A stretch of 64,000 nt of DNA, from positions 124,001-188,000 of the forward strand of contig DF239645.1 in NCBI GenBank assembly GCA_000507305.1, read 5' to 3'. Under the pieces are notes generated by a model, which did no database searches, was not told the DNA's origin, and saw only the letters and a program-made list of their open reading frames with translations. Shown piece by piece: positions 1 through 11,056 of this stretch. The stretch is from Breviolum minutum Mf 1.05b.01 (Eukaryota; Sar; Dinophyceae; Suessiales; Symbiodiniaceae). The stretch's first letter is position 1, and each line of letters begins with the position of its first letter. The translations under genes and the position numbers were made by a program.

Positions 1-1655
1 CACCAACTAGAAATTTTGGGGGAGTATGAATTTTGGGATGTACCCTTTCCCAGCATTCCAGAAATGACCCGGATCATGGATTGTGACATGTTTGTGTAGA
101 AGACCCCCAGTCATCTTCACTTTCCAGTCCCGATCAGCTCCATGCATAAAATGAACCAAAAATTGGGCCCGGCCCCAAGGAATTTGGGACGCAAATTCAA
201 AATACAATCGATCAACCCCTCCTTGTCCTGGTTTCCATTACCAAAATGCCAGAATTCACAAGAAGCAAAAGGTGATAGTGAAAGACTGATGTGTCACACG
301 ATGTTTTGATTTGACACGTCCATTCTGATACGCTTAGCTGTAGATGCCAATGAACTCAATGAGGTACCCCAAAGTGGAATCAGTTTTGCGTCCCATGCGC
401 AGCATTGACAATGGTCGAGCATAATTTGAATTGATCCCATCTCCTGATGCAGGTGCACCTGCTAAAGCATTGTATGCTGGGGATCCCAGTCATGTTTCTA
501 TTGATTGAATATTGATTTGTGTGACTTGTTGATTTGTTTACACCACTAGAGGTTGGAAAATTGCACTAAGGTCTTTGGAGAGGACTGTAATTGTTTGCAA
601 AAATTTGGAACCTAGAGCTATGCAGTTTGCAAAGGAAGAACTTGTACATTGACTGAGGAATCTGGAGTTGAGGTTTGCGGAGTGTGAAAAGAAGCATTAG
701 AGATCATTGAGAAATATTGAAAAGGAGGAAACTCATTGATTCTGTTGTTGGGGTTAGATCCTTGACCCTTAGATCCCCTAGATCCCCCTTGATTCCTGGA
801 ATGATTTTGTTTTTTGCATTTATCGAAAGTCTAAAATCAAACATCGGTTTTTCGACTCGGCTTCAACGACCATGTGCTATCAAGATGTATGAAGACTATT
901 GAACGATATATCTTCATGTGTTTCCATTGTTTTTGCTACGTATGCAACTATACAATACTATGGAACATGCATTCTGCCTTAATTTTGTGGTGGGATCTAA
1001 TAATTATATGTGGATTATTAATGCTGTATTTGTAGATAGTATCGCGGGAGTCTCCACCGAAGTGGTCCTAGACCTGAGGTGAACAACATCAACCGCCAAC
1101 GACTCCATTGCTGTTTTCGTACCTTGTATGGCCAAAGCCTAAGTTCTTGTGAAGGTTTGAAAAAGGCACCTCTTCACTCGTTTTGATGGAGGTTTTTTGG
1201 TTTCGAACTAATGATACTAAAGCTGGAATATAGATTCAGATGGTGGTGATGTTTAGTATTCAACCCAGCACATCCATATATTGAGCTTCAAGAATGTTCA
1301 GCCTTTTGAATCTTTTGAGCCAGGTATTTCTTGGGTATTTTTGGGACAATGAGGTTAAATTTTTGTTGGAAATTTTATGTGCCAAGGTCTTTTTTTCGGG
1401 CCACCTTGAACACTAAGGGAAGGACGATGCAGAGTTGGCTCATGAAGACATCATGTCGCCAGATTTGGCAACGATCAGCCCCTGTCCTCAGCTGATGACA
1501 GAAACCTTGATTTGAAGAGGTCAAGTTGATGGATGCCATAGAAAAGTCATGGTACTCCTCCAGTGCCTTCCCCCCAACCCCAACCCAGTACAGTAACATA
1601 GCAATTGACAAGGGATTCTTTGCAAGTCTGTTGGGCCCCCAAAGTTGCTGAAAAG
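1..1655. other. No gene resolved
   Basis: I see no exon here that I can support on either strand. Open frames are short and have no recognisable domain. Base composition is like the other non-repetitive flanks. It probably consists of intron or intergenic DNA belonging to a neighbouring split gene. Confidence 0.4.
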
Positions 1656-1660
1656 CCAAG

Positions 1661-1747
1661 GTCTTCCCAGTGATGTCGACGTCTCAAACTTCTTTTCCGT
1701 GGCCACGTTGGGCCCCAGCCGGCGAGTCCGTCCCGAACAGTTGGAAG
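1661..1747 (+). CDS. Unidentified exon
   Basis: A plus-strand open stretch contains residues such as LPSDVDVSNFFSVATLG and ends at a strong donor, GAAG|GTAAGA. The upstream edge is uncertain: CCAAG|G at 1660 or CCCAG at 1670. Two overlapping minus-strand frames in the same place look like antisense shadows. I do not recognise the product. It could be an early exon of the leucine-rich-repeat gene that follows. Confidence 0.3.
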
Positions 1748-2859
1748 GTAAGATGAAGAAGGAAAGATGAAGATTGAGCAAACAAGCTTTTCAACTCAAA
1801 ACTGTGACGCCTGACATTTCATGGTGTGTTTTGATTTCGACCTCCTTCGAATCAAAGACAAGGAAACAATCTGTTGCAGTATCTTCTTTACATGGAAGAG
1901 TGTGGTCCTCCGAACAATTGGGTGGTTAAATAGGCCGCCCTGATTATCAGTCTTAAAGTCGGGGTTCATCAGTATATAGATATATCAATCTATTATATAT
2001 AATGGATGTATACATATTTGACATAAACTGGTAACCTTTTGGGGCCCATCCTACTAAATCCACCCTAAGGTCAGTGGATTTGCAGCACTTGGACCTGAGT
2101 GGGGGGGCCTTCCTGCCCACCTTCCAAGGGAGGAAGGTGGAAACTGGAGCGCCTTTTTCATCATGCTTTACAGACGTTCGACAGAAGTCTGATTCAAGGC
2201 AGAAACGTCAAAGATCAAGAGTTCGTCTCCCTCAAAACAAGATGTAGTTTGGAAATTATGATCAAGGTCCTCAGAGATTATATCCTGTTCATGGGTTTTT
2301 ACTGATTTGCTGATGAGTTTTTCGTCAAGCATACCGTAGTTCTTCTACGAACTGTTAACCTATGAGGTATCCTTCAAGATGCACTCACTCCTCTTAACGC
2401 CATTTCTCTGGAGCAGTCAGTTTCACTTAGACCAAATGGTCCCTTTTCAAACCCCTATTTTGGGAACATGCACGAGGTACTGTAATTCACCAGACCTCAA
2501 ACATGTCTTCTGGAAAGATATGATTGCAGTACGTATGTACGTAAATTATATATTTACAGATAACCTTAATACCTTTTTGTGTAATCTTTAGGCCTCCGTC
2601 ACAAAAACTTTGTGAGTATTCTTGAGGTCCTTCTCACATTAGCAAGTTGCCAGAGCTCACGGAGATGCCAGCGTTGACACATGCCGGGGAACCTGAACGC
2701 TGAAAAGGGCTGGAGTTTGTCCACCCAAATGGCTCCAGAAAAGCATGCTATGGCAACGTATCTTGAGAATCCTTTTAGACCTACACTCTAATGAATAGCG
2801 AATCAATGGCCCCAATGGTCTTCACACTAACATCATCAAATTTCAAGCCATTCTTTTAG
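1748..2859. other. Intron or intergenic stretch
   Basis: No domain-bearing frame is visible. A plus-strand frame near 2098-2245 is basic and serine-rich and could be an exon, but it has no convincing splice sites. The rest is non-repetitive with a short TA-rich patch near 1975-2010. Confidence 0.3.
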
Positions 2860-5215
2860 CTTGCCCAGAATTTGGGCAATTGCCAGATGCACCAGCTAAG
2901 GTCAATCTTAATTACAACCATCTTGGTGACGTTGGGGTGGAGCTTTTGTACTGGCCTTAAGTGAACGTCGTGCTGAAATTTGGAAATCTTGCAATCCGAT
3001 CAAATCCGTACATTATCTAAGATGTTCATTCTGGATGAAACATGATGTCCATTTGTTGTGAGAGATTTTGCTTACTTTTACTTCAGCATGTCTATGTCCA
3101 GTTGGATCCAAGCATTGCTTGAATCACTGATGAATCACATAGGTTCAGGGCAATGGTAGATGCTGGAAGCAGCATTGAGCACTTGGCAGTTTCCTCCAAT
3201 GACATTGGGGATGAAGGCTCCGGCAAAAATTCTCGGGGCAACCAGAGTAGCTGTTGGCACCTTGGAAGGGTTAGGGAAATAAAGCTGAAATATGCTGAAA
3301 TCATGAAATACTGGATTTACGGCAATGAGACGTGTTATTACATTTTATTATGATTTATTATGGTAGTACTGTACGTGAATTGTACTAAGACTATATGATA
3401 CTGAATGTGTGTTTGTCACGACATGATCTATAATCAATCGTTATTATGGTTCTGCATTATTTTGAGACTAGTGGATATCTCAATACTGTACGTCTTAACC
3501 CCAACACCTCCCATTCGATATGATTTTTTTCATGTGAGAGGTGAGACGATGCCATCTAAATCCAATCAAGATATTCTGGTATTCCCATGATATTCCCACG
3601 ATATTCCCATAATTCCCATCATATTCCCGCGAGATTCCAATGATATTCCCACGTATTGTGCGAAATAGTATGAACAACTCTGTGTCCAATTTTTCCAGTG
3701 GCTACCCCACCACCCAATTCTGAAAGGTGCAGCAATCATCGGTGCCAGCTTGGGCAGTTTGCCACGCCTCACGAGTTTGGAGCTTTGTGACAACTTCATC
3801 CAGGACCAGTTTTTTCACAGCTCCACGAGATTCGTTGACCTGGAATGCTTGAGAGAGAGTTCTTATGCCATATGCCATGGAACCTGAGGGTTGTGCTCCA
3901 GTTCAATCCATCTTTAAAGTTTATTTATTTACAACATGGATTTGAAAGAAATAGAAATTGCCCGATTTCATTGCGAAACCATTGTATGGGCAACCCTAAC
4001 TTGGCTGTGACTTCATCAACAGCACCTTTGTAAACCAAGTTGTTGTTGATTTGTTGATTAGATTCAGTTTGAGATAAGTTGAGGTTCACCCAGATGTTCA
4101 TAGCATGAAAAAAAACCTGTTGAAAACTGTGCATCCCAGTTCTGCATGCATGGAATTCTATGGACATCCTGCCCTACCTGAGATTCAACAGACAGATCAG
4201 GTCCTTTTTTGTGTCTCAATCAAAAGGTGCGACCCCGGGAAAATACCATGAATTGGTCAATCTTAGGAACAGTACAAAAATGCAAATACATATTGGATTA
4301 TGGATTTTTAGGGGCTCGCTAGTCCATCTACCAATGTATTCTTGGATATATAGTTTTTGCATCTGTATTTTGTTATTGCCTAAAAGTTTCCAAGTGCGAT
4401 TGATTTGACCCATCCCACCCTGCCAGGAGCGCGGAAGTATTGCAATTGCTGAAGCCATCGCAGGAGCTACTCCACCAGAGGAAGATGGCGATGAGGTTCG
4501 TCATGGTGTACGGGTGACCTTGTTCTATCTTGCAAGATGGTGTGAGAATACCAAAGTTTATACAGACAAATTGAAGCATCTTCACAGTAGCATTTTTGGG
4601 GTGACAAAAGTGTGGCTTCTAACCATGTGATTCAAGGTCACTTCGTTTGAATCACTTCGGTGTCTTTTTCGAGAGGGTGAGGAAGTTGGAAATACATTCA
4701 AGCCAGTATATTTAGAGCGTGTTTCTTGTTCAACATGCCACAGAAGAACTTGCGAACCACCAACATGGCAAAATGGGAGTGGAACAACAGACCCCCAAGC
4801 AGCCGTCCAGACACTGATGCAGAGCTTGTTGAGCAATGTAAATAAGATTCAGTGTCTTGCTTTGGACTATAGGTAGGCAGAGGGCTATCAAGCTACAAAA
4901 AGCAATGAAGATGATGTAAGTATAGCTGTATAGCTCGAAAATGGGGTGCCAGATGGGGCCCACACATCACCCATTTAAGGTTATCTTGAATTTTCCTCTT
5001 CGCATCCATTTTGGATCAACAAAGATTAACCATCAAATGTTGAAGCTATGGCGATAATCCACATTTGATAAGCCAGACTTCTGAATCCCTGGAACGCAGG
5101 CTGTTGCCAGTGTTCCACTCCCGATCCTTTCTGTGGATCTGAAGGGCAATCGAAGCCGTCTCTTGGCCTATCCGATTCAGCTACATCCGGCTGTGTCAAG
5201 GAACGGTTAGAACCA
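2860..5215 (+). CDS. Leucine-rich-repeat (RNI-type) protein, multi-exon
   Basis: Several plus-strand exons carry segments with the ribonuclease-inhibitor-type leucine-rich pattern (L-x-L-x-x-N, often followed by Ig-D-x-G). They are about 2860-2950 (VNLNYNHLGDVGVELL), 3149-3280 (IEHLAVSSNDIGDEG), 3699-3845 (LGSLPRLTSLELCDNF), 4425-4495 (GSIAIAEAIAG) and 5108-5215 (ILSVDLKGNRSRLL). Most follow a pyrimidine tract and an AG acceptor: TTTTAG at 2859, TTCAG at 3148, TTTTTCCAG at 3698. RNI-type LRR proteins are usually protein-interaction scaffolds, so no enzymatic role is suggested. The second exon may contain a frame disturbance after GDEG, where a neighbouring frame continues the repeat pattern. 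Whether all five exons belong to one transcript is inferred from strand and order only. Confidence 0.45.
3570..3653. repeat. GATATTCCCA minisatellite
   Basis: About seven imperfect, roughly 11-bp copies of a GATATTCCCAT/C unit stand head to tail. It lies in an intron between LRR exons and also creates an open frame on the minus strand that I treat as spurious. Confidence 0.75.
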
Positions 5216-6475
5216 CAAAATCAAGCAGTAGAAAAGGGGAAATTATAAAAGATCCTGCATTTTGAAAGGGTTTCATGTTGAATTCCCTTTGGTCTAAGTG
5301 TCTTGCTTTCCTGGCCATAAAGTATGCAGAATAGTAGTTTTAAGTATTTTTGAATTGCATATGAGGCCTTATTGGTGGCACAAGCAACTGGCTATACATA
5401 GAAAGATCCAAAGTGACATTCCAATGGTTGATGTTAAAATCTGTCTGGAATCCAGATCTTGCTTTGCCTGTCATTCACTTTTATTCTAAATCTAATACGA
5501 GAATAGATTCGAAATTGTCCCTTGGCTTCAATGCACTATGGCTGACTACCAGGGTCACTTGCAAATGTGAATCATTTGATGAAGGATTCAGCCTTGACAT
5601 TGGAATGGAAAAAACAACTGTAAAACTGGGATGCATATCCACTTTCCAATTCAGTGAATTTGGACTCAAAAGAACATCACCCTGTCGTTGTTGTGTTGTT
5701 CTCTCGCGAATATCTCGCATCAGATCAAAGATTCAACGACCACCTAACTTTTGGTGAAATTCTCGAAGAGATATGAAGATATATGCAGAAAATAGAGCAG
5801 CAGCAGCAGCACCAGCACAGCATTAATTTGGATGAGCTCAACCAGAAGTTTTTGTGAGATCGGAATTAGGGAGCTTTCCATGAGGCGAACTTGGCGCAAG
5901 ACGTTGGGCAGAGGCGGGGCTTGAAAAAAAACTGTAATTTTGATGCAGCTAAGGCTGGACATGTTCGAAGCGGAAAACTCATCGTTTTTTTCTTGAAGCC
6001 ATACATGGAACTCACACAAAACAACGATCACAAAACTATAGAAGAGTCACAGCTGTGTTGCTTTCCATCACAGTGGCAGAGATTTAGGTTGTTTTTTAAG
6101 GTGGACATGAGGACGGACATGTTGTGCACGAATTGTCATTTGAGAAAGTGCTTGGGAACGCAAATGGTTGGCCATGTTGTAAAATAAAGAAACCTCCATC
6201 TACATCCATTTAGCTCGTTTTCTATCACAAGTTTAAGCCATGCCAAAAAAGAAACTTAAAAAGGATCATATTATCATTCAAACTTGGCAGAATAATTTTT
6301 TGTCAAAATCATGTGGGTGGAAACCTCTCACGAGGTGATCTGCCATCATCCTGATCTCAAGTTTCTGAACTTGGCTCAGCACAATTCTCAGCGATGGAGC
6401 TAGTAGTTGGTAGGGGGCTGTGTTGGATGCGTAAGATGGGTATCTTAAAGACCGCAAGAAAGAATGACTGAAAAG

Positions 6476-6562
6476 GTACAGTTTTTGTAGTGTATACTTT
6501 TTGTAAGGAAGATGTACAGTTTTGGTAGTGTATACTTTGTTTTGTTATGTTTTGTTATGTTT
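6476..6562. repeat. Short tandem duplication and TTTTGTTATG repeats
   Basis: The block GTACAGTTTT(T/G)GTAGTGTATACTTT occurs twice with a 38-bp period, followed by repeats of TTTTGTTATG. This looks like replication slippage in non-coding DNA. Confidence 0.7.
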
Positions 6563-7020
6563 TGTTGCTTCCTTCAAGTAATGAAATGCCTCGATTGTCA
6601 TTAAAAGACCGAAGACCAGACAAGAGTTGACTGTGGAGTTTGAGGAGAAAAGAAGGTAATCGTAATCATGCATGAAGGCCTAGGAATCAACAGATTGCAA
6701 CCGTTGCCTTCATCCTCACCAGTGTAACTTGAATTTCTAATGTACACTGATGCACACTTGGCACAACTTTTCTCCAATGATTGTTTCTCAAATGTTTTGT
6801 TGCTTTCCAAGCTGCGCCAATAGAATCAGTCAGAACTTGGGAGTTGATTTCTATTCACCACAATCCTCACAAGTCAGGAATGAACTTGGATGCTTGACAA
6901 AGGAGATCTTCCTGGATCTAGGCTTCTTCCATTTGGTGGGATTGGTGTTCCAACATGCCTTTGCAGAGTGAGTCCCATGGTCATGGTATGGACGGACTCG
7001 TCAGATCAAACATATATCAT

Positions 7021-7046
7021 TACATACATATATATATATATGTATA
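7021..7046. repeat. TA-rich microsatellite
   Basis: An alternating TA run interrupted by C and G, close to palindromic. Similar runs occur at 10,680-10,708, 34,658-34,672, 38,828-38,856, 39,844-39,858, 41,619-41,637, 53,648-53,662 and 61,320-61,362. Confidence 0.8.
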
Positions 7047-7164
7047 TACGTGAATGGTAAGTATAACATATACAGATGATGATGATATACAACACAAAGT
7101 AGGCTTGGGGTTTTGGGTCGCAGATCAACCCATCTCCGAGTCGATTCTGATGTAAAGCAAGAAT

Positions 7165-7291
7165 AAGTTCATATTTCCAAATCCTGGGGACTCGGCACAC
7201 ACCGATGCGCGCGTCACCGCAGTTTGCGGAGCAGTGGCATCTGCGTCTTTGAGTGTGGTGAACCTCAGAGTCACAGAAATTGATGGGTAAA
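7165..7291 (+). CDS. Possible further LRR exon
   Basis: The plus-strand frame contains TDARVTAVCGAVASASLSVV followed by NLRVTEIDG and a donor-like GATGG|GTAAAA. The alternation of small helix residues with a short L-x-V strand fits an RNI-type repeat, so it may continue the gene upstream. The minus strand is open in the same place, so the strand choice is not certain. Confidence 0.3.
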
Positions 7292-7299
7292 AGTTGGGC

Positions 7300-8650
7300 G
7301 TGTCTGGGCATATCGTCATGTCTTCAAAAGTCCAAAGAGAAGGTAAGGTTTGCACACCTCGTTCAATTGTTGATATATGTTTCGTTTAACTGGCGTTTTA
7401 GGAAACAAAGTCATATAACCCCAAATGATTTGTCATCCAGAAAAATCCAATAAACAAAAAATGATACTGTAGGAACCCCTGGTTCCCTTTTCGGGACCGG
7501 CTGCCATTGTTGAAGTCGACAGGAAGACGTAAACTATCGCAGGATCAACTCATCTCTCAACTGCCCAGCCCCTGAGGTCTTGGATCTTCAAGATAACTTT
7601 CCACGTGGCGGTTTTGGCACTTCAGAGATGGGCCCACCTCCACCGGAGGTCATCGAGGTGGGTTGATGGTTGTTGATGAGGTTAAAGGTTTAAGCTTTGG
7701 AGTTTGGTGGTGGTTGAAATGGCAGGGTTGATATCCATGCATCTTATGCTGGTATGAATAAGTAGTAATGGGCAATATCGCATACTACATATTAAATCAT
7801 ATTGCCTGATAGTGTGTGTATACAAATTTTAATTAGTATATATTGGAACATTATGTGCATACACATATCACACATGTTCCAGTTGGATATACCGCCAAGT
7901 TATATATGCACTCACAACTTATACAAAAGAGTGCTCCATGCTATGTACTTATCATGTATGTATATATACATATCATGAATCATATATGCTGGCATATGCT
8001 GGCTTAAGATACATATCCAACTCACAACTATTGTGACGATGAAAACCTATCAATGAACATGTTTGTTTCATTTACATGTATATTCTCTCTATATACGAAG
8101 TCTACCTTCCCTGATGAGTTTTGAACATCAATTTGAGGAGTTGCTGGCAGAGCTGCCAGCTGGAGAGTAGCTTGGAGAGCGAAGAAAGTTGGATTCGCCT
8201 CAACTTCATGGCTCCCTTGTGTGGATGCTGTAAGAACTGCTAGGAAATCCCCCGTTTTCAGGAAACTGTCCTAGATTTGACTTTGACAATTTGATAATTG
8301 ATCCTAATGAAGTCGTTGCTGTTGCCACATTACGAAGCGTTCTGCCTATCAACCATTGGTGCTTCTGGATCCAGTCAATCACCAACTAGCCATTGAGTGA
8401 TCTGATTGATTTGCAAATGAGGTAACCAGACTAACCAGACATCCAAGTAGAATCGCAGCAGCTGTGAAAGATGTTATTTTTGGGGCAGCAAAAGACTCTG
8501 GATGGTGCACTCCCTAAAAAGCCACCAAAAAATGGTGTGGTCAGAAGACGATCCTTTCCCGTTGGGGGGCCAACATGTGGCATGGCATTTCTTCAGGAAC
8601 TATGAAAGGAATTTGGGGCTTGCATCGTTGAACTAGCTGTCAGTGTTTTC
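7300..8650. other. No gene resolved
   Basis: Mostly AT-rich non-coding DNA (7740-8110 is rich in ATAT and CATATG-like strings), with no exon I can support. Confidence 0.4.
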
Positions 8651-8652
8651 AG

Positions 8653-8782
8653 CAGCTGCACAAGGTATGATCCAGCTGAAGTTCGCAAAGGGGTCCGTAT
8701 TCCCAGTGACGGGAGAGCAAGGTGTTTTTGTTCAAAGCTTCGATCGAGATGCGACCACCAAAGCAGCAAGATACTATGACAT
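8653..8782 (+). CDS. Unidentified exon
   Basis: A TTTTCAG acceptor opens a plus-strand frame reading AAQGMIQLKFAKGSVFPVTG and then GVFVQSFDRDATTKAARYYD. It ends near a possible donor CAT|GTGCAG just before a (GA)n run at 8785-8805. The residue mix looks like real soluble protein, but I do not recognise a family. It lies between the LRR exons and the RS-leader gene and could belong to either or to a third gene. Confidence 0.4.
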
Positions 8783-8784
8783 GT

Positions 8785-8805
8785 GCAGAGAGAGAGAGAG
8801 AGAGA
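8785..8805. repeat. (GA)n microsatellite
   Basis: About nine GA units directly after the exon at 8653-8782. A similar GA run is at 38,856-38,870. Confidence 0.85.
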
Positions 8806-9206
8806 TGTCATAATCCCCAATATTCCTGCTGTAATTGTTACCCTATCAACGATAGTGATAGATTCCTTGCACATGAAAGAAAAGCATAGAACAAGTTTCA
8901 TCTTGGGGATTGACGGATTGAAAACACGTGATGTGCGTTTTCTGTCTACTTTGGATAGCCAGGTGTTTATCCGCAGACACAGAGGCTCCACCGAAAAGAA
9001 GGTGCGAAACATGCAAACCTTGACGTGGAGGATATGGAGCAATAGCCTCATATAGGTTTCGCAGAGATTTTGCTTCCATTTGTTCGACTGTAAGTCTTAG
9101 TCAGATGATATCTTCATGTATTTTCAATTTGTTCGATATGATTTTGCATGATGCATTGTGTATGCTCATTTGTTTATCCATGGCTTTTTGATCCCCCTGC
9201 CAATTT

Positions 9207-9960
9207 CCTCTATAAAATGGTCGTACCCGCACCTCAGAATAAAGCATTTTTTTATAGAGAATTTTTGTTGATTTTTCGGATTCCAGAACCTGTACTCTAC
9301 CATTTTGCTTTTATGGACCCGTGGATCGGCATTTTATAGAGAGCATCTATGTTAGTAGGCATTCTATAGAGAAGACCTGGCCACACGATTTTATAGAGAA
9401 TATGTATCGATATCAAGATCCACAAGCAAAGACCATTTTATAGAGAAACCAGCTTTTGCACAATTTTGTAATATTTTTGTTTTTTTTGAAATGGCATGCA
9501 TGACTTTGAACCAAATAGTTCATATCATGACATTGTACTACAATCTCAAACATTCTAGAACATTTTAGAACATTCCAAAGAAAAATCTCATGATTGAACC
9601 ACTTCTCAAAAATCGCCTGACTTGCTTAAGAGCGCTGCTNNNNNNNNNNNNNNNNNNNNNNNNNNNNNNNNNNNNNNNNNNNNNNNNNNNNNNNNNNNNN
9701 NNNNNNNNNNNNNNNNNNNNNNNNNNNNNNNNNNNNNNNNNNNNNNNNNNNNNNNNNNNNNNNTGGGGGTCACAGATGTAGAACATACACCCCAGTATTC
9801 TATAAAGGTGTATTTTTAATTTTGTCACCTGTCTTTTTTGCTCTGGGTTCCCACCATTCTTTAGAGAAAATGGCTTCAAAAGAGGCCTGGACACCCCCCA
9901 TTCTATAGAGGTTTCCTTGTGAGGGGGACCTGTACCCCAAGGGTTTATACTATAAAATGG
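9207..9960. repeat. CATTTTATAGAGA motif cluster
   Basis: At least eight copies of a 13-15-bp motif close to CATT(T/C)TATAGAGA stand in the same orientation near 9245, 9330, 9359, 9387, 9433, 9795, 9853 and 9898. Reverse-oriented copies (TATAAAATGG) lie at both edges, 9207-9220 and 9949-9960. Spacers are unrelated and of irregular length (about 30-90 bp), so this is not an ordinary tandem array. An assembly gap sits inside it. Confidence 0.7.
9640..9763. other. Assembly gap (N)
   Basis: 124 consecutive N inside the CATTTTATAGAGA cluster. Open frames read through it have no meaning. Confidence 0.99.
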
Positions 9961-11056
9961 GTGGTACCCAGAGCACCCCCTGAATTGGAAGGGGGATGCT
10001 TTTTGGGTGTTCCTATTTGCCATCCTCTTGGTTTGCTGGTGCTCGCAGGGGCACTGATTGGCTGCGATGATGCAAATGACTCGGAGCATCCAGAATATGG
10101 AGCTCGCAAAAGGGTGCCTTTCATATTTGTGCCGCGTGGGATAGCCTGTGATTGCCTGCAAAGTTTTGTGTTGTGTGGTGAAATGGACTTCGGTTCAGGT
10201 TCTTTCGTGACTTTTTGGGTGACCCACAATCTTGACCTAACACACATCCGGAAAAAAGCAGGTCTTTTTTGTTGCCATGCTGGACAATGTCAGGACATTT
10301 AACATATTTAGATCACATTTGGAATGTCAAGAGCATGCAGGTGGTCAGGACTCTAAAACGTGTGATCTCTTAAGGTTCAGCATAGTTTTGATTTGAAGGG
10401 CTCATAGTTCCTTGAAGCCAGTTCTGGTAGGTGGCACAGTCAATCTGCCGCAAAGGCGAGAACATATGATATCATTCTATTTCCAGCATTTCCTACCAAG
10501 TAAAGGACATGCTTCCAAGTCTACGGCAGGATATTTGTGATCTTTTGTTTATATCTTTGATTCCTTGCAAACCATTGTGATACTAAAGTTTTCAGAACTT
10601 CCGCTAAATTCAGAGATAAATGACCAGTTGGCATGAAGATTCATGATTCGACACTTCTGTTGTGTTAACGTATGATTTATATGTATATATAATTATATAT
10701 ATATATACATCCTCCCACCATCATTCGATCCGACCGGTTGAACCAAGGGACTGCCTACCGCAGCTGTTTGTTAAACCAACCTGGAAATGGAAGACACATG
10801 GATCCTGGCAGTTTCACAATTCTCTCAAGGCCAAGAGAAGTCCAAAAGTTTGTGACAAAGCAAGACGCCTGGGTACTACCTCAACAAAGAGTCAATTTAG
10901 GGGTCATTTTGAACAAATGAAAGACATTTCCATGTGTCATCAAAATGAATTTCATTCCATGCAGTTATTGGGATGCCTTGTCGTTTTGTCGTTTTTCAAC
11001 TGGGCCTCTCACTCCCTGACCTTTCCCCATCAGTGAAGCCCCGACGTGGGCTGAAA
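9961..11056. other. Intergenic or upstream region
   Basis: Frames of about 100-130 codons exist on both strands but have no domain and no clear splice sites. A TA-rich run is at 10,680-10,708. If translation starts at 11,057, this stretch would hold the promoter and 5' region of that gene. I see no trans-splicing leader sequence. Confidence 0.3.

Larger units (their letters stand above)
5216..7160. other. Intronic or intergenic DNA
   Basis: No recognisable exon. A plus-strand frame at about 6870-6970 ends at a good donor (GCAGA|GTGAGT), but its residues match nothing I know. Short tandem duplications occur at 6476-6562. Confidence 0.3.

Noticed and set aside
9565-10161. 198-codon minus-strand frame
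   Set aside because: It crosses the 124-base N gap, and the remaining residues show no domain or codon pattern.
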